From contig JBBRDW010000160.1 of NCBI GenBank assembly GCA_038203525.1, positions 1 through 8,086 on the forward strand: a DNA stretch of 8,086 nucleotides, written 5' to 3'. The DNA is from Limnovirga sp038203525. Lineage in GTDB: Bacteria > Bacteroidota > Bacteroidia > Chitinophagales > Chitinophagaceae. Both the position numbers and the translations under genes were made by a program. The notes beneath the pieces were generated by a model. The model searched no databases. It was not told where the DNA came from and worked only from the letters and a program-made list of their open reading frames with translations. Below, in pieces: positions 1 through 6,961 of this stretch. Every line of letters begins with the position of its first letter. The first letter of the stretch is position 1.

Positions 1-162
1 TTTTATAAAGACAAAGTATTTTTTAAAAATTATATTCCTTACCTGAGCGATGTGGAAAAAATGGGTAGCCACCAACAACCTGTTTTTGAGTATGCAAACA
101 GTAGTTATGCAGCGCAATGTTTTCGCGACCTTTGGGCCGAAGTAAAAAAGACCTGTTTATAA
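1..162 (+). CDS. ParA/Soj-type ATPase, C-terminal fragment (5' end outside window)
   Basis: The reading frame is open from the first base and stops with TAA at 160-162, giving the last 53 residues of a protein that begins outside the window. The tail has the layout of the ParA/Soj C-terminus: a 'VFFKNYIP' strand, then 'SDVEKMG', 'QPVFEYA', and a closing helix 'SSYAAQCFRDLWAEVKK'. In Soj-like proteins the matching parts are the VFxTxIP strand, the SEAPSxGxPV loop, the YDxxSxGA segment and the final helix. Family members are deviant-Walker ATPases that position DNA or protein cargo. The P-loop that would confirm this is not in the window. No ParB follows; the next gene on the same strand, 84 nt on, is an esterase, so this may be an orphan ParA. 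It could also be a related MinD/CobQ-type ATPase. Confidence 0.65.
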   Translation, partial: FYKDKVFFKNYIPYLSDVEKMGSHQQPVFEYANSSYAAQCFRDLWAEVKKTCL

Positions 163-246
163 TTCTACTCAACGAAACAGGTATTGAGGAATAACAGACA
201 CAATTAACCAGAGCAGATATAACCAAAACAAAGACAAAGAAACAAT

Positions 247-978
247 ATGCAAAGAGCATTAACATCATGGTACAGCCCGTCGTTAGACAAAGAAATGCCC
301 ATTGCCGCTTACGGCCATTATGGTTTTGCATTGCTGTTGATACCCACAGCGGCGGCAGATTATCTGGAATATGAACGCTTCCAGATGATGGATGCACTGA
401 GTCCATTGATTGATTCTGGCAAAATAAGGGTTTTCAGCATCAACAGCATTAATACGGAAAGCTGGATGAATAATGAAATGAACCCTGAACATAAAGCCAT
501 CCGTCAAAATCAGTTTAACCAATATGTGTTTAATGAAGTGATTCCTTTTATACGGAACACTACCAGCCAGGAAACAATGATTTACACAAGTGGCGCGTCT
601 TTTGGTGCATTACATGCGATGAATCTTTTTTTGAAAAAGCCGGATCTGATCAATGGCGTAATAAGTATGAGCGGTGTGTATGATCTGTCAGAATATACCA
701 AGGGTTATTGGGATGATCAGGTTTATTTCAACAGCCCGTTTCATTATATACCCAACCTGAATGATCAATGGTTTCTTGATAATATTAAAGCATCGCCGCA
801 TATTCATATTTACACCGGCAGTGGTTCTTATGAAGATCCGGAGGCAAATAAAAGATTTTCAAAAGTACTGTGGGATAAGGGTATTTGGCACGAACTGGAT
901 ATTTGGGGCCCGGATGTAACCCATGACTGGCCAACATGGCGTAATATGCTGCCGTATATACTGCATAACAAATTTTAA
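247..978 (+). CDS. Alpha/beta-hydrolase, putative esterase family
   Basis: This is a 243-residue protein with no signal peptide or membrane segment, so probably cytoplasmic. It fits the alpha/beta-hydrolase fold of the putative-esterase (esterase D-like) type. The opening 'WYSPSLDKEMPIAAYGHYG' is typical of that family. The nucleophile elbow is G116-A-S118-F-G120, with Ser118 as predicted nucleophile, followed by 'MSGVYDL' (141-147). His226, in 'THDWPTW', is the predicted catalytic histidine. The acid is less clear: E196 or D197 in the 'SYEDPE' loop is the best candidate. The natural substrate cannot be read from the sequence. The ATG at 247 is the first start after in-frame stops in the leader, and it follows an A-rich stretch without a Shine-Dalgarno motif. 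The gene probably shares a transcript with the ParA-like gene 84 nt upstream, and a terminator directly follows it. Confidence 0.85.
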   Translation: MQRALTSWYSPSLDKEMPIAAYGHYGFALLLIPTAAADYLEYERFQMMDALSPLIDSGKIRVFSINSINTESWMNNEMNPEHKAIRQNQFNQYVFNEVIPFIRNTTSQETMIYTSGASFGALHAMNLFLKKPDLINGVISMSGVYDLSEYTKGYWDDQVYFNSPFHYIPNLNDQWFLDNIKASPHIHIYTGSGSYEDPEANKRFSKVLWDKGIWHELDIWGPDVTHDWPTWRNMLPYILHNKF

Positions 979-983
979 CCTTC

Positions 984-1017
984 ATCCCCGGCATGTTCGG
1001 GGATTTTTTTTCTTTTT
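984..1017 (+). terminator. Intrinsic terminator after the esterase gene
   Basis: A perfect 7-bp stem, ATCCCCG (984-990) with CGGGGAT (998-1004), closes a 7-nt loop. It is followed by eight T (1004-1011), a C and five more T. The stem lies six bases after the esterase stop codon. On the plus strand this is a textbook rho-independent terminator. The next start codon is at 1021, so the terminator occupies nearly all of the space in which the AsmA gene's leader would be expected. Confidence 0.88.
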
Positions 1018-1020
1018 AAA

Positions 1021-3468
1021 ATGTTTAGAAAAACACTACCAAACAAATATGTAAAAGGCACGCTGAAAGCTATAGGTATATTCGGTTTATGCTTATTGGT
1101 GATTTTAGTAATAGCAGCAGCTTATGTACATTTTAATAAGGATGAAATTATTGCGGGCATTGAAGAAAAAATCAATAATTCAATAAGCGGCAACCTTACT
1201 GTAAAAAGTACCGATGTTTCTATCCTAACAACCTTCCCCAATGTATCCGTTAATTTGTATGAAGTAAGTCTGACCGACTCGCTGTACAAAAAGCCTCTGC
1301 TGCATTCCGCGGAAATTGCGATTAGGATTAATGTTTTTCAACTGCTATCCGCTAATCCAGATGTGGCGAAACTGGTTGTAAAGGATGCTGCCGTAGACCT
1401 TTTTAAAGATTCCCTTGGTTACAGTAATTCATCTGCCCTGGTAAAAAAAGATACAGCAAAGGCTGGTAAATCATCAAGCTCCATTGTAAGAAAGATTGAG
1501 TTTAGAAATGTAAGTGTATCAATAAGCGATGCCCCATTAAATAAATTATACGCTTTTACTTTTAATAATCTGGAGGCATCGATAAACCGGCGAGATTCTC
1601 TTTTACTTATAAAAATGGATGAAGAATGCATGATTAAAGGGCTTGGCTTTAATCTTAAAAAAGGAAGCTACCTGCAAAACCAGCTACTCGTTGCAAAAAA
1701 CTGGAAGCTTGCATTTAACACCAGCCTGCTGGAGATTAGTTTTAATAAAACCGATATCAGTATCAATAACCAGAACTATAATATTGAAGGTAATTTTCAT
1801 TTAAAAGATTCTGCGTGGTTCCATATTCATGTAATAACAAACAATGTTGCATTCAAGGCTGCAGCACAGATACTTCCTGAAAACGTTCAAAAAAAACTTG
1901 GCCTTATCGAAATTAAAAACCCTCTTACCCGGCTGGAAGCAGAAATTAATGGCCCATTGGCCCGGGGAACCGATCCTCATCTGGTAGCAACATGGTCTGC
2001 TACGGGCACCGAAGTGGTAACTCCGGTTATTACTTTTAGCAACAGTAGTTTTTCCGGCAGCTTTAACAACCATATAAGCGATACACTTGAAGAAGGGGAT
2101 GAAAATACCACCGTAACAATCAATAACCTTAAGGCCGATTGGGGCGATATACCCCTAACTTCAGATAGTCTGGTTATCCACGATCTTAGTAATCCCGGGC
2201 TTAAATTCAGTATCGCTTCCCACTGTAGTTTTAAACAGCTTGATGAGCAGCTGGCATTAGAAACCATTGAACTCAAAGACGGCTCGGCACAACTTACATT
2301 GAATTACGACGGCCCCTTAATTCCCGATCCTTCCCTGCTGTCTAAACTAAATGCCAATATAAAATTTGAAAATGGAACGCTTGAATATATTCCAAGAAAT
2401 ATCAGCTTTATTAATTGCAATGGCAGTATCGATATTTCCGAAAACAACGTTACAGCAGACAGCCTTAGCTGTGATGTGGAAAAAAATCATTTTGAAATTA
2501 ATATCAGGGGCAACGATGTGCAAAGGCTGGCGCAAAAAGATTCAGGCAAAACGTTTATATCCTGCAATGTTTTTACCCCGTTACTTAACCTTGCAGATTT
2601 TAAATCCTCTTTAAGCTCTGCAAAAAATATTAAAAAAAGAAGCGCCGCCGGCAAACTTGCAGCTACAGCACTAAAGATCGACGATATGCTTGAAAAGGGC
2701 GATATGCTGTTAGACCTTAAGGCAACCAAAATCGTGTTGGATAAGTTTACCGCAAACAATATGGAAGCGCAATTTCTATTTGAGCAGGATGACTGGCAGG
2801 TGCAAAAAGCCTTCCTTCAGCATGCGGGGGGAAGCTTTACAGTTAGCGGAAAAATACACCAGGTAAACGCCAGTTATCACGAGGCAGTTGCAGAACTAAA
2901 TCTCCGTAATGTTGACATAAAAAGAGTCTTCGCTTCCTTTAATAATTTTGGACAGGACGCTATTACTTCAGCCAACATCGAAGGCAAAATGAACACCACC
3001 GCCAATCTCAAACTTGGCCTGGACAATAAGGGGCGCATCGTCGAAAACTCCATTCACGGAACTGTAGATTTTTCAGTTAAAAACGGCGCCCTTATCAACT
3101 ATGCGCCATTACAGGAAATACAAAAAAATTTTTTAAAAGGCCGCGATTTTAGCTACCTCACTTTTGCAGAACTCAAAGACAGGCTAACAATCGATGGCTA
3201 CCTTATCAACATCAACAGAATTGAGATTGCATCCAGTGCCTTAACCATGTATGCTGAGGGCGTATACAGTTTTAGAGAAGGCACCGATATCAGTATACAA
3301 ATACCCCTCAGCAATTTAAAAGATCCCAATAAAGACCCCGGCATAAAAACAGAGGGAGTGGATGCAAGAGTAGGCCCCAGCATTTATTTAAGAGCTAAAG
3401 ACGGTATCTCCGGAAAAGTAAAAATAGGTGTAGATCTATTTCGAATGCTGCGTAAAAAGAAGAAGTAA
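1021..3468 (+). CDS. AsmA-family envelope protein
   Basis: This is an 815-residue protein. A basic N-terminus (KTLPNKYVKGTLK) precedes one hydrophobic helix at about residues 17-38, which should anchor it in the inner membrane with the bulk in the periplasm. The segment after the helix (about 46-90, including 'SGNLTVKSTDVSIL' and 'FPNVSVNLYEVSL') matches the start of AsmA-family repeats. The body is a long run of short beta strands. The C-terminal part (about 613-767, with 'LTIDGYLININRIEIASSAL') resembles the AsmA-like C-terminal domain. The protein ends in a basic RKKKK tail (811-815). AsmA-type proteins are thought to act in outer-membrane homeostasis and, in larger relatives, lipid transfer across the periplasm; the specific role here is unknown. 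The ATG at 1021 is chosen because it puts the membrane helix at the right place and no ATG, GTG or TTG lies in frame between it and the esterase stop. There is no Shine-Dalgarno motif. Confidence 0.85.
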   Translation: MFRKTLPNKYVKGTLKAIGIFGLCLLVILVIAAAYVHFNKDEIIAGIEEKINNSISGNLTVKSTDVSILTTFPNVSVNLYEVSLTDSLYKKPLLHSAEIAIRINVFQLLSANPDVAKLVVKDAAVDLFKDSLGYSNSSALVKKDTAKAGKSSSSIVRKIEFRNVSVSISDAPLNKLYAFTFNNLEASINRRDSLLLIKMDEECMIKGLGFNLKKGSYLQNQLLVAKNWKLAFNTSLLEISFNKTDISINNQNYNIEGNFHLKDSAWFHIHVITNNVAFKAAAQILPENVQKKLGLIEIKNPLTRLEAEINGPLARGTDPHLVATWSATGTEVVTPVITFSNSSFSGSFNNHISDTLEEGDENTTVTINNLKADWGDIPLTSDSLVIHDLSNPGLKFSIASHCSFKQLDEQLALETIELKDGSAQLTLNYDGPLIPDPSLLSKLNANIKFENGTLEYIPRNISFINCNGSIDISENNVTADSLSCDVEKNHFEINIRGNDVQRLAQKDSGKTFISCNVFTPLLNLADFKSSLSSAKNIKKRSAAGKLAATALKIDDMLEKGDMLLDLKATKIVLDKFTANNMEAQFLFEQDDWQVQKAFLQHAGGSFTVSGKIHQVNASYHEAVAELNLRNVDIKRVFASFNNFGQDAITSANIEGKMNTTANLKLGLDNKGRIVENSIHGTVDFSVKNGALINYAPLQEIQKNFLKGRDFSYLTFAELKDRLTIDGYLININRIEIASSALTMYAEGVYSFREGTDISIQIPLSNLKDPNKDPGIKTEGVDARVGPSIYLRAKDGISGKVKIGVDLFRMLRKKKK

Positions 3469-3630
3469 TTTTTTTAACCAGGCAATATATTTTCATAGCA
3501 TCACCTCTTGCGTCGCACTCTTGTACTTTTAGAATCTAGTGCAGCTTTTCCTAAAGCGAAGATAAAAGCAAGTGCCACTGTGGCCAGCCTAGGCAACTGC
3601 AAATTCTGCATTGGCTTTAAAATAAAAATA
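3469..3630. other. Convergent intergenic gap with palindromes
   Basis: This gap lies between the 3' ends of the AsmA gene (+) and the GH32 gene (-). Seven T follow the AsmA stop directly, but no stem precedes them, so I do not call a terminator. Besides the dispersed repeat at 3508-3526, two short palindromes lie close together: GCCAC-T-GTGGC at 3574-3584 and the perfect 8-mer GCCTAGGC at 3587-3594. On the minus strand the first could form a 4-bp stem with a 3-nt loop, followed at a distance by TTTTAT, which is at best a weak GH32 terminator. No coding potential is evident. Confidence 0.4.
3508..3526 (-). repeat. Dispersed intergenic repeat, copy A
   Basis: On the minus strand this reads GTACAAGAGTGCGACGCAA, which I take as the family core. 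It matches copy B (5222-5240) at 18 of 19 positions and copy C (6800-6818) at 17 of 19. It starts about 40 nt after the AsmA stop codon. The core contains TGCGACGCA, a 9-mer that is palindromic except for its central base. Confidence 0.75.
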
Positions 3631-5118
3631 TTATTTCCAGGCCGATTTCATTTGCCAGATATTTATTTTATCAAATATTGTTTCGCCCCCATTGCTAAAA
3701 AGTTCAATGCCGTTATCGCTTTTGTCCGGGAAAATTTGTGCCGTCATTACAGCTTCTCCATCGTTACCAAATACCTCTATTATGCTGTTGTCAAAAAAAA
3801 TATGCAGCTTAATGGTATTATTTACGGGGCTCAATTTTGTTTCGTAAAAAGAAGATGCTTCAAATTTTTTATTAAAATTTTGATTGGCACATTTGCTCCT
3901 GTCCAGGTACATTTTTTTATTTAATCCGTCGTACCCTATTTCTGCATAATTACCACCGCCGGTTGCCAGCCTTACACCCGAATTTCCATTGGCGTTTGGC
4001 GTAAACGAAACCAACATTTCAAACTGTGTACTTTTAATATTAAGTGGTGTTTTGTCTGTTACAGTTATGTTTTGTTTATCCATACCAGGCATTCGCAATT
4101 GAGCTGTTTGCTTTACTGGCTTTTGTACAAGAATCCATTCATCGTCCACTTTTTTTATACTAATTGTTCGTGGTAAGCTCATGGCACTTTTCCATGGTGT
4201 TGTAGGAATATCATTTGCATAATCCCAGTTATTTATCCAGCCAATCATAACAGGTGAAACCGTTGCTGGTAATTGGTTGTAAGAGATTGCTGCATAGTAA
4301 TCTGCACCATAGTCGGGCCGGTAAATTGTGGTGGCGGGGTTTTCGTTCTTAAAATTTTTGCCATCAAATTCTCCAACAAAATATTGCATGTAAGGCGCCA
4401 TGCTCATGGTAAGTACCCATTTCTTTTTTGTAGCGCTTCCTTCTACCGGCACCTGGAAAAGATCTGGACATTCCCATACGCTGCTGGTATCGCCTGCAGG
4501 GTCAAATTCGCTTAGTAAATCCCAATGAATTAAATTTTTAGAATGATAGAGCTGCATTTTGTGTTGTGCAGAAAGCATTACGGCCATCACCCATTGATTG
4601 GTTGGCTGATGCCAGAATACTTTGGGATCCCGAAAATCTTTTTCATTGATGTCGAGTAGGGGATTGCGTGCATATTTTGTCCAGTTAAGACCATTGTCAT
4701 TACTGTAAGCAAGATGTTGCGACTGGTTGTTTTCTATATTACCTGTGTAAATGGCAATCATCGGTCCTTTACCATTTTTACCCAACCTGCTTGTATTATT
4801 CTTATCAAAAATACAGGTGCCTGAAAATATCATCACCCCATCTTCCTCTGGAATAGCAAGAGGTAAATGCTGCCAGTGAATAAGGTCGCTGCTTACTGCA
4901 TGCCCCCAAGACATATGCCCCCAAACATTACCAAATGGGTTGTGTTGATAGAATAGGTGATACACGCCATTTACATACACCAATCCATTGGGATCGTTGC
5001 ACCAATTTGTTGCTGGAGAAAAATGGTATTGAGGTCGGTATTGTTCTTCGTACAACTTTTCTTGCGCCTCTGTTGAGATAATAAATAAAGCAAATAATGC
5101 CGTTATATATATTTTCAT
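3631..5118 (-). CDS. Exported GH32 beta-fructosidase (levanase/exo-inulinase type)
   Basis: This is a 495-residue glycoside hydrolase family 32 enzyme, expected to hydrolyse terminal beta-D-fructofuranosyl bonds in fructans and sucrose by a retaining mechanism. A signal peptide covers about residues 1-18 (cleavage near TEA-Q), so it acts in the periplasm or outside. The three family motifs are intact: WCNDPNG (39-45) with nucleophile Asp42, FRDP (162-165) with transition-state stabiliser Asp164, and ECPDLF (216-221) with acid/base Glu216. Residues about 25-330 form the five-bladed propeller, ending in 'MSLPRTI'. Residues about 340-490 form the C-terminal beta-sandwich, with 'FFDNSIIEVF' typical of that domain. 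Length is normal for bacterial levanases. It lies 165 nt downstream of a sugar porter on the same strand and is probably co-regulated with it. The preferred polymer (levan, inulin or only sucrose) cannot be decided by eye. The leader is A+T-rich without a Shine-Dalgarno motif. Confidence 0.95.
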   Translation of the reverse strand: MKIYITALFALFIISTEAQEKLYEEQYRPQYHFSPATNWCNDPNGLVYVNGVYHLFYQHNPFGNVWGHMSWGHAVSSDLIHWQHLPLAIPEEDGVMIFSGTCIFDKNNTSRLGKNGKGPMIAIYTGNIENNQSQHLAYSNDNGLNWTKYARNPLLDINEKDFRDPKVFWHQPTNQWVMAVMLSAQHKMQLYHSKNLIHWDLLSEFDPAGDTSSVWECPDLFQVPVEGSATKKKWVLTMSMAPYMQYFVGEFDGKNFKNENPATTIYRPDYGADYYAAISYNQLPATVSPVMIGWINNWDYANDIPTTPWKSAMSLPRTISIKKVDDEWILVQKPVKQTAQLRMPGMDKQNITVTDKTPLNIKSTQFEMLVSFTPNANGNSGVRLATGGGNYAEIGYDGLNKKMYLDRSKCANQNFNKKFEASSFYETKLSPVNNTIKLHIFFDNSIIEVFGNDGEAVMTAQIFPDKSDNGIELFSNGGETIFDKINIWQMKSAWK

Positions 5119-5166
5119 GATAATAATTTATGCTAATGGTTAAAGTAATCAACTATGTAGGCAATT

Positions 5167-5209
5167 AAAAAAAGTTCAGCATTTTTTGCGCCTGTTGAGA
5201 CATGCTGAA
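5167..5209 (-). terminator. Probable intrinsic terminator after the MFS gene
   Basis: Read on the minus strand, TTCAGCAT (5209-5202) pairs perfectly with ATGCTGAA (5182-5175) across a 19-nt loop. One C and then seven T (5173-5167) follow. This position is 75 nt past the MFS stop codon and 49 nt before the GH32 start. The stem is 8 bp but has only three G-C pairs and the loop is long, so termination may be partial. It could set the ratio of porter to enzyme if both are read from one promoter. Confidence 0.45.
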
Positions 5210-5211
5210 TA

Positions 5212-5263
5212 ATGTTATACCGTACACGAGTGCGACGCAACGGAAGCTTCATTCATGTTATAC
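5212..5263. repeat. 9-bp direct repeat flanking copy B
   Basis: ATGTTATAC occurs at 5212-5220 and again at 5255-5263. The 34 nt between the two copies contain repeat copy B almost exactly. The arrangement resembles a target-site duplication around a short inserted element. Copies A and C lack comparable direct repeats, so chance in A+T-rich DNA is also possible. Confidence 0.4.
5222..5251 (+). repeat. Dispersed intergenic repeat, copy B
   Basis: GTACACGAGTGCGACGCAA (5222-5240) differs from the core in copy A at one position. It continues as CGGAAGCTTCA (5241-5251), part of which returns in the split copy D (GCAACGGAAG). It lies between the MFS stop codon and the probable MFS terminator, so it would be transcribed as part of the MFS 3' untranslated region. 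Confidence 0.75.
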
Positions 5264-5283
5264 GTTGGGTACATAAAAAAAGT

Positions 5284-6639
5284 CTACCCATGTATCAGTT
5301 TCTTCTCTAAGTCTTCCAGTGATACTCCTTTTGTTTCCGGCATTTTGGTAAGTACCCAAACCAATTGAAGTATCATCATAAAAGCAAAGAAGGCGAAGAT
5401 AGGCCACGGGTTATCTTTAAAAATTCCATTTTTTGAATCTAAAAATGGAAGTGTAATTGAAGTAATAATGGCTGCAAAAACCCAATGTGTACTTGCACCA
5501 AATGATTGTCCCAATGCCCGCACATTGTTTGGAAAAATTTCGGAAATAAAAACCCATATCACAGTACCCTGTCCAATAGCGTGAGAAGCAATAAAAAACA
5601 TTAGCGAACTAAGCAAAACAACATTGTCAGCATGGAATTTAAAACAAACCGCTACAGATACAAGACTTGAAATATAGCCGATCGAGCCTATTATGAGTAA
5701 TTGTTTTCTGCCAATACGATCGATCAGATACAAGCCAACAAAAGTGAAAACAAGATTAGTACCGCCGAACGCAATAGAACTTGCCAGTGAATCTTTGGGT
5801 GCAATACCAGCACTTTGTAAAATTCGCGGGGCATAGTATAAAATAAAATTGATACCACTCCATTGATTAAAGAATGCTACAAAAAATGCCAGCCACAAAA
5901 CTGCTTTATATTTTTTATTGAAAAATAATTTTTCATTGGTAAGGCTTGCTTTTATAGTGGCATTTGCGGCGATAATTTGATTGATTTCTTTATCAGGATC
6001 GTCTACCCCAATCAGCAAAAGAATTTCTCTCGCTCTCGTTAAATTATTTTTGATTGTAACTAACCACCGGGGACTCTCAGGCACACCAAAAACCAATACT
6101 GAATAAATTAAAGACGGGATTGTCATTACTCCTAGCATCCAGCGCCAGTCATTTTCACCACCAACCCCTTTGAGTAAATAATTCGAGAAATATGCTACAC
6201 AAATTCCAAATACAATATTAAACTGGTACATACCGGCAAGGCGGCCCCTAGTTTTTGGTGTAGATATTTCTGAAATATAAGTTGGCGCTGCAACAGAGGA
6301 TACGCCAATACCTATGCCGCCAATAAAACGAAAGAATGAAAATATATAAGGGTCAGGCGCAAGTGCAGAGCCAATTGCAGATAAGCTGAACAAAATGCCT
6401 ATCCACAGCAATACCCTTTTACGCCCAAATTTTTCAGTAGGTAGGCCACCGAATATTGCCCCAATAACGGTTCCCCATAATGCCATTGACATAATAAAGA
6501 AGCTTTGAAAAAAGGGTGAAGTGTGCCAGAGCTCCTGGATTGGTTGGTCTGCTCCTGAAATTACCACAGTATCGAACCCGAAAATAAAGCCTGCCAATGC
6601 GGCAACTACAGACCAGAGAAAAAGTTTATTATTGTTCAT
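5284..6639 (-). CDS. MFS sugar transporter, sugar porter family
   Basis: This is a 451-residue inner-membrane protein with about 12 hydrophobic helices and the sugar-porter signatures of XylE/GLUT-like carriers. These are 'GFDTVVISG' in the first helix (21-29), 'EKFGRKR' in the 2-3 loop (69-75), 'PESPRWL' after the sixth helix (187-193), 'NQWSGIN' in the seventh (258-264), 'DRIGRK' in the 8-9 loop (307-312) and 'PETKG' near the C-terminus (434-438). Gln139 and Gln259 lie where sugar-binding glutamines are found in this family. The first Gln of the usual QQxxGIN motif is Asn258, as in many bacterial porters. Members are usually proton symporters for monosaccharides. The downstream exported GH32 enzyme suggests fructose, or possibly sucrose, as the substrate; that is inference from context. 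The ATG at 6639 gives a short cytoplasmic tail and a proper first helix. Confidence 0.92.
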   Translation of the reverse strand: MNNNKLFLWSVVAALAGFIFGFDTVVISGADQPIQELWHTSPFFQSFFIMSMALWGTVIGAIFGGLPTEKFGRKRVLLWIGILFSLSAIGSALAPDPYIFSFFRFIGGIGIGVSSVAAPTYISEISTPKTRGRLAGMYQFNIVFGICVAYFSNYLLKGVGGENDWRWMLGVMTIPSLIYSVLVFGVPESPRWLVTIKNNLTRAREILLLIGVDDPDKEINQIIAANATIKASLTNEKLFFNKKYKAVLWLAFFVAFFNQWSGINFILYYAPRILQSAGIAPKDSLASSIAFGGTNLVFTFVGLYLIDRIGRKQLLIIGSIGYISSLVSVAVCFKFHADNVVLLSSLMFFIASHAIGQGTVIWVFISEIFPNNVRALGQSFGASTHWVFAAIITSITLPFLDSKNGIFKDNPWPIFAFFAFMMILQLVWVLTKMPETKGVSLEDLEKKLIHG

Positions 6640-6739
6640 CGCAGGAATCTTTTCTAAATAAAGTAAGAGAAAAACTTATGTAATTGAAACCCAATATAGC
6701 ATTAATTATTACTAAGGCTGGTACAATAAAATTACAAAT

Positions 6740-6772
6740 GGGCTCTGTTAAGAAAAAATAGTTTTTGAGCCC
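6740..6772. promoter_or_regulatory. Inverted repeat upstream of the MFS gene
   Basis: GGGCTC (6740-6745) and GAGCCC (6767-6772) are perfect inverted arms 21 nt apart. Inside them an A run (6753-6758) and TTTTT (6762-6766) can extend the pairing, leaving a small loop and a one-sided bulge. The structure starts about 100 nt upstream of the MFS start codon. It could be a hairpin in the MFS leader or a binding site for a dimeric regulator. Neither strand has a T-run directly after the stem, so it is not a standard intrinsic terminator. Confidence 0.4.
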
Positions 6773-6799
6773 GGCTATGGCATAACTATTAAGCGTCTG

Positions 6800-6818
6800 T
6801 TGCGTCGTACACTTGTAC
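6800..6818 (-). repeat. Dispersed intergenic repeat, copy C
   Basis: On the minus strand this reads GTACAAGTGTACGACGCAA and matches the copy A core at 17 of 19 positions. The changes create the near-palindrome GTACAAGTGTAC and break the TGCGACGCA palindrome. Inverted 6-bp arms AACTAT (6784-6789) and ATAGTT (6822-6827) enclose the copy. It lies about 160 nt upstream of the MFS start and 185 nt upstream of the YdjC start. Confidence 0.65.
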
Positions 6819-6922
6819 ACGATAGTTCTTTTCAGCAATCACTTGCGTATGTTCATGTGTTCCCAGTTTCAGCTAAACAAAGCCAATAGAAAAAAGGTCT
6901 GTTAACTTTATTTTTAGAACGC

Positions 6923-6961
6923 CTGCCAGATACTCATTTACATCGTAATAAAATATGGCAG
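6923..6961. promoter_or_regulatory. Inverted repeat upstream of the YdjC-family gene
   Basis: CTGCCA (6923-6928) and TGGCAG (6956-6961) are perfect 6-bp arms separated by 27 bp, ending about 42 bp before the start codon at 7004. The position suits an operator or leader structure, but the arms are short and could arise by chance. No known operator is recognised. Confidence 0.25.

Noticed and set aside
23..406. Minus-strand frame of 127 codons
   Set aside because: It lies antisense to both the ParA-like tail and the start of the esterase gene, both of which have clear family motifs.
3466..3480. Seven T directly after the AsmA stop as a terminator
   Set aside because: No stable stem precedes the T-run, so the defining hairpin is missing.
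3508..3924. Plus-strand frame of 138 codons
   Set aside because: It begins in repeat copy A and runs antisense through the 3' end of the well-supported GH32 gene; its composition looks like a shadow frame.
3508..6818. Dispersed repeats as a CRISPR array
   Set aside because: Copies are about 1.6-1.7 kb apart with genes between them and in alternating orientation, so they do not form an array of regular spacers.
3508..6818. Dispersed repeats as operators of a regulator specific to the GH32-MFS cassette
   Set aside because: Copies also lie in the convergent 3' gap and downstream of the YdjC gene, where an operator would have no clear purpose. A genome-wide count would settle this.
6629..6838. 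Minus-strand frame of 69 codons overlapping the MFS start by 11 nt, with a hydrophobic stretch
   Set aside because: Its start lies next to dispersed repeat copy C and its N-terminal codons run through that copy. The rest is A+T-rich intergenic DNA, which yields hydrophobic residues by chance. No family resemblance.
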